A stretch of DNA of 60,000 nt from Symsagittifera roscoffensis (taxonomy: Eukaryota > Xenacoelomorpha > Acoela > Convolutidae): the NCBI RefSeq assembly GCF_963678635.1, contig NC_087066.1:49783581-49843580 (forward strand). The letters are read 5' to 3'. Positions within the stretch are counted from its first letter, which is position 1. Every line of letters begins with the position of its first letter. A program made the translations under genes and the position numbers. Under the pieces are notes generated by a model. It searched no databases. It saw nothing but the letters and a program-made list of their open reading frames with translations, and was not told the origin of the DNA. Below, one piece after another: positions 44,367-53,189 of the stretch.

Positions 44367-44663
44367 TTGGCTCTGAGTCTCAAATCAAAAATATATTCAC
44401 GAAAAGAAATCCTTCCCAACTATATTGAATTTGCTAAGAACCAAAAAAGAATTGGGAGATTTTCTTGGTCCCAAAAACCCTACAACGGAAAAATTTACTT
44501 TGAACTTTGCTTCCAATTGCTAAAGAAAAATGAATCGGGACAAATCGAAAAAACTCAGCAAGTCTGTCTTGGTGAAAAAGAAGGGGAAAGGATATCAGCA
44601 ATACGGAATTCTGTTATTCACGATGCTGAAAACCTTGGACTCGTTCCTGTATTGGAACCCTAA
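44325..44663 (+). CDS. Small basic protein, possibly PC4-like, no ATG
   Basis: The open frame runs from after TAA 44322-44324 to the stop at 44661-44663; no ATG lies at its start (the first candidate is TTG 44367), so the start may have been lost. About 98 residues from there: RIGRFSWSQKPYNGKIYFEL, then LLKKNESGQIEKTQQVCLG and ERISAIRNSVIHDAENL. Alternation of beta-like strands and a C-terminal helix, with FSW...NGK at the N-terminal side, is shared with the gene at 45161 and is compatible with the PC4/Sub1 ssDNA-binding fold. The similarity is by eye only. Confidence 0.4.
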   Translation, partial: TYKYPCFEISTTDQLALSLKSKIYSRKEILPNYIEFAKNQKRIGRFSWSQKPYNGKIYFELCFQLLKKNESGQIEKTQQVCLGEKEGERISAIRNSVIHDAENLGLVPVLEP

Positions 44664-44681
44664 TCTGACAAAGACTCAACC

Positions 44682-44930
44682 ATGGAGCAGGAACTTGCGA
44701 ACTGTCATGCGGTGTATGACGTAGCAACATACAAGAAGAGAAGGGTGTGTGTCACAATCAAAAAGTACAGTGTGAACAAGCCCCCTTACATTCAGATTCG
44801 ACTCTTCAATGCAAAGGAGAACGAAGTCTTGAAGCAAATTGCTTATGTCAACTATACTTTGAACGAATTCAAAGAAATCGCCCAAATCTTGGGAGGTTTT
44901 ATGTTTGTTGAGAACTGTAATGTTCAATAG
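44682..44930 (+). CDS. PC4/Sub1-like ssDNA-binding protein
   Basis: An intact 82-codon gene, start ATG. Residues 19-50 read KKRRVCVTIKKYSVNKPPY, then IQIRLFN; residues 60-75 read NYTLNEFKEIAQILGG. The pattern of basic strand, 'P-YI-IR-F' strand and 'TL-EF---' helix is that of PC4-type proteins, which bind single-stranded DNA and activate transcription or protect replication intermediates. It lies 18 bases after the previous ORF and is among the few unbroken frames in the Polinton. It probably acts in element replication or transcription; unproven. Confidence 0.5.
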   Translation: MEQELANCHAVYDVATYKKRRVCVTIKKYSVNKPPYIQIRLFNAKENEVLKQIAYVNYTLNEFKEIAQILGGFMFVENCNVQ

Positions 44931-45160
44931 TTTTCTAGAGTGATGTTATTATAGTAATGTAATTCAAATATTCATCTTCTTGAATCATTTTTTAAAATTT
45001 CTTTGAGCTGAGCAGTATGAGTTGGAACATTAGTTTTTCCAGAAATCTTGTTTTAAAGCTTCAAAATAAATTGGGATTTTTTCATATCGTCTTACAAGAA
45101 AAGTCCCAGAAATGTTCACTAACAGTTTTGGAATCTCAAAATTTACCAAAATAGCAAGAA

Positions 45161-45444
45161 TTGGATACAGAATCACAAATTTCTCAATTTGAGTGGACTT
45201 TGCATAATGGAAGACGAAAAGTTTTTCTAAGTTATCGTTCAGATATTAAAAAAATAGATCTTATAGAGTATCGTAGAAAAGGAAACACTTGGAAAAACAA
45301 TCAGAAATTCAGTTGGAAAAAGAAGAGTATGATAAACTGGTTGATTTTATCCCCTCGGTTTTGTCTTATGTTGAAACATTCAAACAAACTTGTATCATTA
45401 TTGATGAATGCACTGTAGAAAATGAACGTTCAGAAATTGAATGA
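45161..45444 (+). pseudogene. PC4-like protein, frameshifted
   Basis: The frame from TTG 45161 gives FEWTLHNGRRKVFLSYRSD and IDLIEYRRKG. Near 45275-45285 the coherent reading moves to another frame, which gives EIQLEKEEYDKLVDFIPSV and ends TGA 45442-45444. The two halves together show basic strand, Arg-containing strand and '(L)-EEYDKLVDFIP' helix as in PC4-type proteins and like the gene at 44682. No ATG is present at the head of the frame. About 94 residues. The name is by pattern and by proximity to the intact PC4-like gene. Confidence 0.45.
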
Positions 45445-45513
45445 AATTCTCAGAAATTTTGATTTGATAAAGCATGACTTCCTATCACATACAAAAAGAA
45501 AAAATTATTTTCT

Positions 45514-45825
45514 TTGTACCTGTATTTTTTTGGACCCAAACATAAATTTGAAAAAAATGGACAAAAAATTTACTTTTGGGGGTCTAATTGGATAGGGAAA
45601 TTCTTGTATGGATTACTTTTTGCAAATTCAAAAATTTTCAGACTTCATGCAATTTTACATGATGCAGCTGGCTCTGTGAAGTCTACTACTTATAAAGGAA
45701 CTGGTCATTGTTATGTTTTACCTAGATTTCCAAGTTTTTGTTTTCTTGGTCACGTGACTGGGTTGTTCTTCTGTTTATATGTTAAAATATTTGCTTCATC
45801 AGTATATGCATTGTTTGATTGTTAA
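45514..45825 (+). CDS. Small hydrophobic protein with GPKHKF and HDAAG, unrecognised
   Basis: A 103-codon frame from TTG 45514 reads YFFGPKHKFEKNGQKIYFW, then FRLHAILHDAAGSVKSTTY and a hydrophobic C-terminal half (FLGHVTGLFFCLYVKIF) that could be one membrane segment. The His-Asp pair in LHDAAG stands out as a possible active-site motif; small 'HD'-containing proteins exist in several viruses and phages, but I cannot assign a family. No ATG at its head, so it may be a fragment. It lies upstream of the exonuclease-like gene. Confidence 0.35.
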   Translation: MYLYFFGPKHKFEKNGQKIYFWGSNWIGKFLYGLLFANSKIFRLHAILHDAAGSVKSTTYKGTGHCYVLPRFPSFCFLGHVTGLFFCLYVKIFASSVYALFDC

Positions 45826-45864
45826 TCATTTAACCAAAAAATTCCAGAGAAAACAGTTAACAGA

Positions 45865-46299
45865 ATGAGTCTAATTGTTTTGGATATTGAATGTATTGAA
45901 AACAATATAGTGAAAGATTTAGGAGTTTATAAGGATGGACAAACTGTAGGATATTCCTTTCTTCCTCCCAAAAAATTCAAACCAACATCCCAATCCTTTT
46001 GGTGTACACAGCATTTTCATGGAATCAATTGGAGCAGTGGTTACAAAAAATATATTGAATTGGCAAAAATATTGAAAAATTTAGAAGCCACAGAAACGGA
46101 AATTTTTGCAAAAGGTTATGAAAAATGTAAGATTCTGGCAGAAATTTTGGAAACAAAGATTACAAACTTGGATGACTACGCATGCCCAAAAAGTCAGAAT
46201 TTGATTTTCAAAGATGAAGAATATGATTGGAGGTGTAGCATCTACCCATTTCGTCATGCAAATACTCTTCACTGTGCAGAAAAAAAAGCATTTGCATAG
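45865..46299 (+). CDS. Exonuclease-like protein (DEDD-type fold possible)
   Basis: An intact 144-codon gene with an ATG start and MSLIVLDIECI at its head, where D-x-E at residues 7-9 could be the first metal-binding pair of a DEDD 3'-5' exonuclease. Further on it has CTQHFHGINWSSGY, IFAKGYEKCKIL, NLDDYACP and YPFRHANTLHCAEKKAF, with conserved-looking Cys and His residues. Related small proteins, as far as I recall, accompany animal Polintons. A trimming role in replication is inference; an alternative is a purely structural remnant of such a nuclease. The frame is unbroken. Confidence 0.5.
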   Translation: MSLIVLDIECIENNIVKDLGVYKDGQTVGYSFLPPKKFKPTSQSFWCTQHFHGINWSSGYKKYIELAKILKNLEATETEIFAKGYEKCKILAEILETKITNLDDYACPKSQNLIFKDEEYDWRCSIYPFRHANTLHCAEKKAFA

Positions 46300-46345
46300 G
46301 GAAAATGGACTCGATGTTTTTTTTAAAATTGTAAATAAATTGTAA

Positions 46346-47158
46346 ATAAAATGTAAAAAAATTTCTACCAAAGAACGAGTTTTTATTTCGCTAGTTGGAC
46401 CGAGTGGATCTGGAAAATTGCATCTTATTTTTGAGTGGTAAAAAATTGGTACATTTCAACCAAAGTTTGACAAAAAGTTTTATTTCTATCAACATTATCA
46501 ACCTCTTTATGGACAAATGCAAAGAAAAAACCTTAAGTTTATCCAAGGAGTTGACTTTGAACTGATTGAAAATCTTCCCAAGAATGGAACAAAATACCTG
46601 TTAAAATTTGATGACTCTTGTGAAGAAATTTCAAATTCTAAGCAGTTTGTAAAAGTTGCTACTGCTGAAAGACACAGGGGACTGAATACATTATATATTA
46701 AGCATAACTTGTTTCATCGAAGCAAATTGGGAAGAGATGTTGAGTTACAAAATGCACATATAGTCTTATTCAAGTCACCGAGAGATGTTTTACAAATCAA
46801 TACATTAAGTCAACAACTAGGTCTAGGATTACAATTGAAAGAGTGGTATCAAGATGCAACATCTACTCCTTATGGTCATTTACTCATTGATTTAACTCCA
46901 AAAACAGTTGATTCGCTAAAATATTGCACAAACAGTGGTTCAGTTCCATCAACATTTTATCTAACAGCAGGAACAGAAACTAAGTTTTTGGACGATGAGC
47001 ATACAATACGTCTCTATACTCCCAATATTTCAAACATTTCCCCAAAAACTTCAAAAACAATTCATCCTCCATTGTCCAAAAATTTTCATTCAATTCCTCA
47101 GCGGATGTCTGGTAAACTTGCTACGAGGCGAGCTAAAGGATCTTCGAAAAGTAGATAA
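46346..47158 (+). pseudogene. Packaging ATPase (FtsK/HerA type), stop and changed Walker A
   Basis: An open frame from 46346 (no ATG at its head) gives the Walker A loop GPSGSGK at 46397-46417, followed by Leu where Ser or Thr is needed. A TAA at 46439-46441 then interrupts it. The same frame continues from 46442, with ATG 46517, to 47158: FYFYQHYQPLYGQM, then KYLLKFDDSCEE, whose hydrophobic strand plus Asp-Asp fits Walker B, then VATAERHRGLNTLYI and HIVLFKSPRDVLQ. These are hallmarks of the Polinton genome-packaging ATPase. It would drive DNA into capsids at the penton vertex. The C-terminal tail is basic and Ser-rich. Confidence 0.85.
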
Positions 47159-47390
47159 AATATCGAAGAGAAGTATCAGAACTCACACGAAGAAGAACTT
47201 CACTGCATAAAAGGAGAACTATTTTGAGCTCGCCAAAAGGCTTACAATTAATATCTGTTATCACTCCTTTTGTCATTAAACGATTGACATAGTATAGATC
47301 AGTTTGTTCTAATTCCTTACTCAATTTATCAATCACAAAGTACACTTCCCAAAAAACCAAAATTGGAACAAAAGGAAAAAAAAGAGGAGA
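47159..47390. other. Intergenic or decayed, nothing recognised
   Basis: 230 bases between the ATPase and the next gene. Frames on the plus strand are broken by many stops; no signal stands out. Confidence 0.4.
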
Positions 47391-47706
47391 TTGTACCAAA
47401 AAAAATTTGATTCTATTTACAGTGCTGTAAATGCAAAGTTGAAAACGAGTAACAATAAGCACCTTATTGATTTAATTTTGAATTCTCCTAGAATTAGACT
47501 AAGTCAGTCAGAAAATATCATATTAGATAATCGAGACACTAAAAAATCAATTGTAGACTTTGTGTGTGCACTAAAGCGAAAAAATACCGACTTTCCCGAT
47601 ATTTAATTTACCATTTTGGAAGCAACTCAAATTCCACCTAAATTTGTTGCCAACAAGAATGCCAAAGCGAAAGACAGAGGAACTTGGATCCCTTTCAAAA
47701 TCTGAA
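47391..47706 (+). pseudogene. Polinton gene upstream of the integrase, unknown function, one stop
   Basis: The frame from TTG 47391 reads KFDSIYSAVNAKLKTSNN and LILNSPRIRLSQSENIIL, then TAA at 47604-47606, and continues in frame with ILEATQIPPKFVANKNAK to a stop near 47704-47706. It overlaps the first codons of the integrase in another frame. Upstream of 47391 the frame is open and Lys/Asn-rich, so the start is uncertain. It contains no recognisable motif; a protein of this type regularly precedes the integrase in animal Polintons as I recall, but its role is unknown. Confidence 0.45.
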
Positions 47707-48550
47707 AAAGTAAGTCTGAACAGATTGTATTCTAGGGGTAGAGCTGCGTACGGTTCTCTGCGAAACTTGAGTAAAGCAAGCGGATTGTCAAAAAAGAAAG
47801 TAGAACAATTTTTACAAACCAAGACATCGTCCCCCAATCAGACATTTCCGAAGGCTTCAAGCATTTTCAAAAAATATAAATGAAATTTGGTGTATGGATT
47901 TGGCATTTGTGGACAAACTAGCGAGTCAAAACAAGGGAGTCAATTATTTATTGGTTGCTGTTGATGTTTTATCGCGATTTGTCAGAGTTCAAACAATGAA
48001 AACTAAATATGCCAAGGACACTTTGCAAGCTTTCGAAAAAATTATTTCTCGAAAAAACACTCCTGAAAAGCTTTGGGTTGATAAAGGAACGGAATATGGA
48101 GGAACTATCAAAAAATTTTGTAAGGAAAAAAGCATTGAAGTTTACTCGACCATGAGTGAAACAAAAGCTGCATTTGCAGAGAGAGCCATTCAATTATTAA
48201 AACACATTATTTACCGCTACATAGAAGATCATGGTGAAAAATTCATTAACAAGTTGCCGCAATTTGGGTCTATATTGAATTGTCGCATCAATAGATCTAT
48301 TGGGAAATCACCTAGAGATGTCAATAATACTGATTTCATCTCAATTCTGTACAATAAACCTCTAACAAGGTATAAGAAACTAAAATTCAAAGTTGGAAAC
48401 AGAGTGAGAATTTCAAAGAATGATATTCCGTTCCGCAAAGGATATAAACCACAATTTACAGATGAAATTTTTGAAATTTCGGTAATATCTACAAAAAAGC
48501 CCCCTACATACATCATCAAAGATCTCGACAAAGAAGAAATTCTGGGATAA
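47659..48550 (+). pseudogene. int: Polinton retroviral-type integrase, one frameshift
   Basis: ATG 47659 begins a basic N-terminal part (MPKRKTEELGSLSKSEK, then RAAYGSLRNLSKASGLSKKK, a helix-turn-helix-like segment). In or near the run of Cs at 47831-47835 the frame shifts. It continues INEIWCMDLAFVDKL (first catalytic Asp in WCMDLAFVD), KLWVDKGTEYGGTIKKF (second Asp), and SETKAAFAERAIQLLKHII (Glu), i.e. the DDE triad of the rve family, then a small C-terminal domain (KFKVGNRVRISK, PTYIIKDLDKEEILG) resembling a chromo/SH3-like fold. The second part, 47894-48550, is an open 218-codon frame. It inserts the element DNA at its terminal repeats. Confidence 0.92.
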
Positions 48551-48629
48551 CTTTATGAAAAAGAGCTTAGAAAATGTTCTGATTAAAGGTAAATCTTTTT
48601 TTAAACTAAATTTCTACCGATCAGTTGTC

Positions 48630-49457
48630 ATGAATTTTTTCACTATTGAGTTGGTTTCCAACGCTTCTTTTAATTGTTATCTTAATAATAGTCTTAATTC
48701 TTTTACAAACTTTCTACCCGAACAAATACATTTGAAAGGAGAATGGGAGGTTGCTATTTCAGAAGTATCATACCCTTTTTTGTACCAAAATGCTACAGAG
48801 GGAAAATTTACATTCGTAGATGGTAGAGAAAGTTCTGAGGAGAAAAGAAAGATTGTACCGATGAACATTGAACCAGGGTTGTATCCAAGTGTTGTTGATA
48901 TTGTTGTAGCCATGAATAACAAAATTTGAGAACGTCTAGGTGCTCAAGTTTTTGAATATAACGGAATCTATGTATCAGTAGATAAAATTACACAAAAAGT
49001 TGCTGTTCATTTACCTGAGAATCAATCAGTGTTTATAATTCAGAGTGCTGATTTGAGCCACATTTTTGGTTGTGATTTAGAACAAAATCAAACAGGGGTT
49101 ATAAGGAAAGGAAAAAGTCCACATCATCCTCAGTATTCTTACGACATTATAAGAATACATTCCCTAATGAAATACAGTGATATTATAGAATATAACATAG
49201 TTGGTGATACCAAAACTCCCTTATTGCGTTGTATTCCATTTATCTCCAAAGTGAAGAGTGGAGATATAATTTTTACAGGACAGTACATGAATTATCAATC
49301 CTTTACAAAATTACAGTTTAAAAAGCTGTTGAAAAATTCTTTCCATAGTATCAAGATAGAACTAAGAGATAGTACTGTCGAAAAAATTCCTTTTGTGTCC
49401 GTAGGAATCACTCGAGTTGTTCTCTTGTTCCGCAAGATTTCGAATATTCATTTTTGA
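48630..49457 (+). pseudogene. Penton (minor capsid) protein, one in-frame TGA
   Basis: ATG 48630 opens a frame of 275 codons: FFTIELVSNASFNCYLNN, then LKGEWEVAISEVSYPFLYQ. TGA at 48927-48929 (codon 100) interrupts it; after it the same frame continues through GVIRKGKSPHHPQYSYDII and DSTVEKIPFVSVGITRVVL to 49457. Alternating beta strands, the order next to the major capsid gene and the length fit the single-jelly-roll penton of Polintons, which forms the fivefold vertices. The nearest neighbours are the integrase (80 bases upstream) and the core-like gene. Confidence 0.8.
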
Positions 49458-49474
49458 TTTAAACTTCATACGAA

Positions 49475-49849
49475 ATGGTTGCTCAAAATTCATCTGATTT
49501 CCCTATTTTTTGAGGACATGCAAGACAGCGTGGAAGAGGTTTTGGAGCTCTTGCACAATATCTTGGGAGAACTGCAATCCCTTTTATTAAAAAGTATATG
49601 GTCCAAGCTGCGAAAAGATTTGGGGCAGATTTGTTTGAAATCGCTGCTCCAGAGATTGGGGAAGTTGTTACTGGACGTAAAAAATTCAAAACATTTGCAA
49701 AAGATGTGGGAACAAAAACAGTTCGGAAACAATTGGGATGTGGAAAAAAGAAATCTAAGCGTAGAACTGCTAGAACCAGATCCATTTCTCGAAAAAGTAG
49801 ATCAAAAAACAGTCGCTCTCGCAAAGACATTTTTGACAATATAAAATGA
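49475..49849 (+). pseudogene. Basic core-like virion protein, one in-frame TGA
   Basis: ATG 49475 leads to 12 codons, then TGA at 49511-49513, and continues in the same frame as RQRGRGFGALAQYLGRTA, IPFIKKYMVQAAKRFGADL and ends with an Arg/Ser/Lys-rich tail (KKKSKRRTARTRSISRK) to 49849. The Gly/Arg-rich head, an amphipathic helix and a protamine-like tail resemble adenovirus minor core or pVI/pX-type proteins. It sits between penton and major capsid. It overlaps the MCP start by 4 bases (ATGA at 49846-49849). Proteolytic processing by the element protease is plausible but inferred. Confidence 0.65.
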
Positions 49850-51116
49850 GTGTAAACCAAAGTCATTTTCGGTACGGGGTTTTTACAAATTCTTCATTGG
49901 AGATTTTTGATAAAGTCCCAGTTTTGGAAACAATTATGTCATCTTACACACAAGAAGTATTCCCCAGTAATTCTCTGGATGAAAGCAGTATTGAGTTTGA
50001 ATTTGAAACGGATCGTAATATCTACTTGGATATGCGTGATACCCATCTTAGCTTAAAGCTTCAACTATTCAAAGGAAGATTGTTTGATGCTTCCAAAAAA
50101 GAAAAAGCAGAACATAAAGCAAAATCGGAGGAAGATTCAGATAAGGAACCACAAACTTACTTAACTTATGTAAACAATCTACTACATTCTCTATTCTCCA
50201 ACTGTAAAATTTATTTTAACAATACAATGGTTTACAATGCCAATGGGTTATATCCTCATAAGGCACAGATATTGAACGAATTCAACTCGTCAGCAGTGAG
50301 CAATAAAGGAATACTTGCTTGTCATGGATACAGTTTTGTAGAATATCCTGATGAATTTGATATGCATCCATTCACTGACAGAGCAAATTCCTTGGGAACA
50401 GGGATAACTTTTTCATTCTATGGGAGGCTCGCCATTGATTTGTTTACTTGCGAAAAATTGTTGCTACCAAATACCAAAGTTCGAATTAAACTTAGTCGAG
50501 CTAGACCTAAATTTTACATGTTATCTGATAATTCAAATGTCGGTCTGAAAATTGTTGATTGTTCGTTGTTTACTAGAAGACTTTTAGTTGCTGAACCTAA
50601 TCATCAATACTTGCAATGGAACCTGCTCAATATAATTACATGGAAACTATAGCAAGAATCTTTATCATTCTATCTCGTCAAAACCAATTCATACAAGAAA
50701 ATATATTCAATAACGCTCCAATAAGAAGAGTAGCTGTTGCAATGAATACAAATTCAGCTGTTGCAGGATCTTTTCATAAAAACCCTTTCAGCTATCAGCA
50801 ATTTCATTTAAGAGAACTTAGATTTATTCGGGGTGGAAGAGCAATTGTTTCATTAGATACAACTTCTCCTTGTCGACCTTATGTTACAACAATGAAAGCA
50901 ATGCAGTTTAACGAAGATTTCCCAGCTCTTCCGATGGAAGATTTTCAAAATCACTATATTCTAGTTTTTGACTTGACTTCACTACAGGATGCAGCTGAAC
51001 AGTTGCATTATCCAGAACTTAGTGGAGAAAACTTGAGATTAGAAATGTTTTTCCAGTTTCCCTTGGAGCAAGTAACGGAAGTGATAGTCTTCGGAACAGT
51101 TGCTAAAAATGTTTAG
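49846..51116 (+). pseudogene. Major capsid protein, double jelly roll, one frameshift
   Basis: Frame 49846-50652 (from ATG) reads MSVNQSHFRYGVFTNSS and EFEFETDRNIYLDMRDTHL. Near 50616-50640 the coherent reading shifts to another frame, EPAQYNYMETIARIFIIL, which runs to 51116 with RELRFIRGGRAIVSLDTTS and LSGENLRLEMFFQFPLEQV. Total length about 423 residues, the expected size for a Polinton hexon-type protein with two vertical jelly-roll domains; trimers would form the icosahedral shell. The stop overlaps the next ORF start. The Lys/Glu-rich loop around residue 85 is a surface loop candidate. Confidence 0.88.
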
Positions 51117-51426
51117 TTTTTTTGAGTTTTCGTGTTCTTTCAAAAATGTTGTAATTTTTTTGGGACTTTTCATTGTTATTGTCTCTGTACTATCTATTTT
51201 GTTTTTCTTCAGACCTAAATCTCCAGACAAAGCAGATAATGAATGCTGTTTAATTGAAAATCCAAGAAAATTCTTCAACCGAGACTGTGAACCAGTGTTC
51301 AATAACCTTTGTCCAGTTCATGTGTATGGGACTTTGTTGATTCAATACCTAAATGCGAGTAAGTCAATAACTTTAGGTTTTTCCACCCTAAATTACAATA
51401 TCAAACTTTCTAATTCTTTGTTTTAG
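51109..51426 (+). CDS. Small single-pass membrane protein
   Basis: ATG 51109 lies inside the last codons of the MCP gene in another frame. The first 11 residues are followed by a strongly hydrophobic segment (VVIFLGLFIVIVSVLSILFFF, residues 13-33) and a hydrophilic part with several Cys (CCLIEN, CEPVFNNLC), consistent with a type II or III membrane protein with disulfides. A membrane role in virion or egress is possible. The frame is open to 51426, 105 residues. No family recognised. Confidence 0.5.
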   Translation: MFSFFEFSCSFKNVVIFLGLFIVIVSVLSILFFFRPKSPDKADNECCLIENPRKFFNRDCEPVFNNLCPVHVYGTLLIQYLNASKSITLGFSTLNYNIKLSNSLF

Positions 51427-51455
51427 ATGTAAATCAGCTGCAAACAGTTGCAAAG

Positions 51456-51852
51456 ATGGATAATTTTTCACTTCTGCAAATTCTTGAAAGAATTCCTGAA
51501 CTCAGGTTTAAGTACATGGGATCTTACCCTCTGATAAAGTACCTCAACTGACAAAAAACTCATTTGCAATTGTTAACTCAGCTCCAAGCAATGATGGAGG
51601 GGAACACTGGATCATGATAGCTCGATTGGACAAAACTTACTATTTTGCTGATTCTTTGGGTCGAAAAAGAACAGCTTATTTCTTTCTAACAAAAAATATC
51701 GGCGAATGGTTCCTCGAAAGCTACAAAAAACTGTTAATTTGTGTGGATTTTACGCAATTTATTCAGCATTTCTTCTTTTTAAATTCTATCAGACAAACTT
51801 GAATAATATTCATGATGTGCATGTTTTGAATTTTACAAGTAATTTTATGTAA
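51456..51852 (+). pseudogene. Adenovirus-type cysteine protease, two frameshifts
   Basis: ATG 51456 opens MDNFSLLQILERIPELRFK. The frame shifts near 51530, giving a frame with NSFAIVNSAPSNDGGEHWI (catalytic His in EHW) and YYFADSLGRKRTAYF (the acidic residue). It shifts again near 51730, after which VNLCGFYAIYSAFLLF carries the catalytic Cys; the frame ends TAA 51850-51852. His-Asp-Cys order and spacing fit the adenain family (C5-like) that matures Polinton capsid proteins. The frameshifts separate the catalytic residues, so no active enzyme is expected. Confidence 0.85.
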
Positions 51853-51996
51853 ATGTGTAACTTTTTTATTTGTAAGTGTAAATTATGGCAGTAAGGTTAC
51901 TATACGATGCAGTGATTTATATATTTTCATTGTAATTTAATTTTTTTCTGAAAAACTTGACTTTTCGAACTTCAGTAGGTTTCAAAATAGATTCAG

Positions 51997-52398
51997 ATAG
52001 ATAGAAAGTAAAAGTATCTAATAAATTTTTATTAGATCAAATTATACAAAATCTTATCGTGTTTTGAATTTTTTCGAAAAACTTTCATAAAAATTCCAAG
52101 TTTTTGCAACAAAACTCTTACCGTTGACTTACCATGCACCAAAAAACTAAATACATAACCTTAATTCTACAATCTACACGTAATTAATTGTTCCCAATTA
52201 GATAAAGCGCGCCAAAAACTTTGCGAAAAAAATAAACATTTCCACACAAAAACCAAAAAAAAATACGTTTTTCTTACCATTACCATCACACTGAAACCTT
52301 ACCATCGGTATTCCCTATCCTAATACATTGTAGACTCTATACCCAATCTTAACACATAGCATGGCGGACCGGAAATTTATAACGTATCTTAATACATG
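51997..52398 (-). repeat. Right terminal inverted repeat of the Polinton
   Basis: The reverse complement of 37542-37938, ending 'aacgtatcttaatacatg'. The differences from the left copy are scattered (for example, ttaacaca against ttaataca). It ends where the sequence of the retroelement duplicate starts (52397). Confidence 0.95.
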
Positions 52399-52408
52399 TC
52401 GTAAGGTC

Positions 52409-52796
52409 TCAAAATCCAGAGCTTTGGGAACACTTCGAGATGCCCTCTACTCTAACCCTTTCGCCCAGACAATCACGGAAGTGGTTAATGAAAATTACCG
52501 CTGTCATGTCGGGCTCTGCTTTTTTCGCAAACAGCAAATCTTCGCTCAATGATTCAGCAATTTTCTGCTCGCACCAATTGAGTGTGCTCCCGTCCACTAC
52601 CGAAATGAGGTTCAGGTGCAACACCGACATCCTGGAACGCGAATGTCACTGAGGGACCGTATATCACCGTCATAAAATCGCTGACGCCCCTAATCAGTGC
52701 TAAGGGATCTGTCCTCATATCTAGGCATAAATCGGTGAGTAGGGGCATGCTTTTTTTCTTCTTTTTTTCTCCAGTGCCGAAGCGATTCTGCTGCAA
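52409..52796 (-). pseudogene. Extension fragment, right copy of 11614-12001
   Basis: Near-identical to 11614-12001 (one residue differs: V against G in 'FQDVGVAP'). Same frameshift structure and poly-Lys run. Confidence 0.4.
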
Positions 52797-53189
52797 CAGG
52801 TATTAAATTAGAGTGTGTCTTAAATCCCGTATTCTAGTCCAAGAGGCCGTAGACTTTTTCATGTCAAAGTTTTTTCAAGTTCTGCGTCATATGCTCTGAA
52901 TATTGGGTTAAAGTAATCAATTCTTCCAACTTTACATGTGTTATTGCAATCAATGTGAGGAGTCCGTCCAGTCGGAGACTCTGTATTCCTTCGGTCAGCA
53001 GCACGGCTAGTCTTTTTCTGAAATCTCTGATCCGAACGTCATAAACAGTCCCAGGATCACTACGAAAGATAATTCCATAATGGCCTTGAGGAATTCCCGC
53101 GTAGATAGCGAAATTGCCCTGGGTAATTTTTCGCTAGGAAGGACGCGGTCCATCCTGCTCCCAATCTTTCCAACATGCTATCCGTCCTC

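Larger units (their letters stand above)
37542..52398. mobile_element. Polinton/Maverick, complete length, inactivated
   Basis: About 14.86 kb bounded by ~400-base terminal inverted repeats. It contains integrase, FtsK/HerA-type packaging ATPase, adenovirus-type protease, penton and double-jelly-roll major capsid genes, plus the N-terminal part of a protein-primed DNA polymerase. That gene set is diagnostic for Polintons, virus-like transposons of eukaryotes related to adintoviruses. Left flank is repeat sequence of the 36.1 kb type, right flank is retroelement extension sequence; no clear target-site duplication was found. Stops, frameshifts and a missing polymerase body mean it cannot move or form particles by itself. 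Confidence 0.95.

Noticed and set aside
49479-49844. 121-codon plus-strand frame overlapping the core-like gene
   Set aside because: The basic protein in the adjacent frame, despite its TGA, matches the expected core-protein pattern and ends in an ATGA overlap with the MCP.
37542-52398. Free adintovirus genome instead of an integrated Polinton
   Set aside because: The terminal repeats are embedded in chromosomal repeats and genes are decayed, so it is an integrated, inactive copy.
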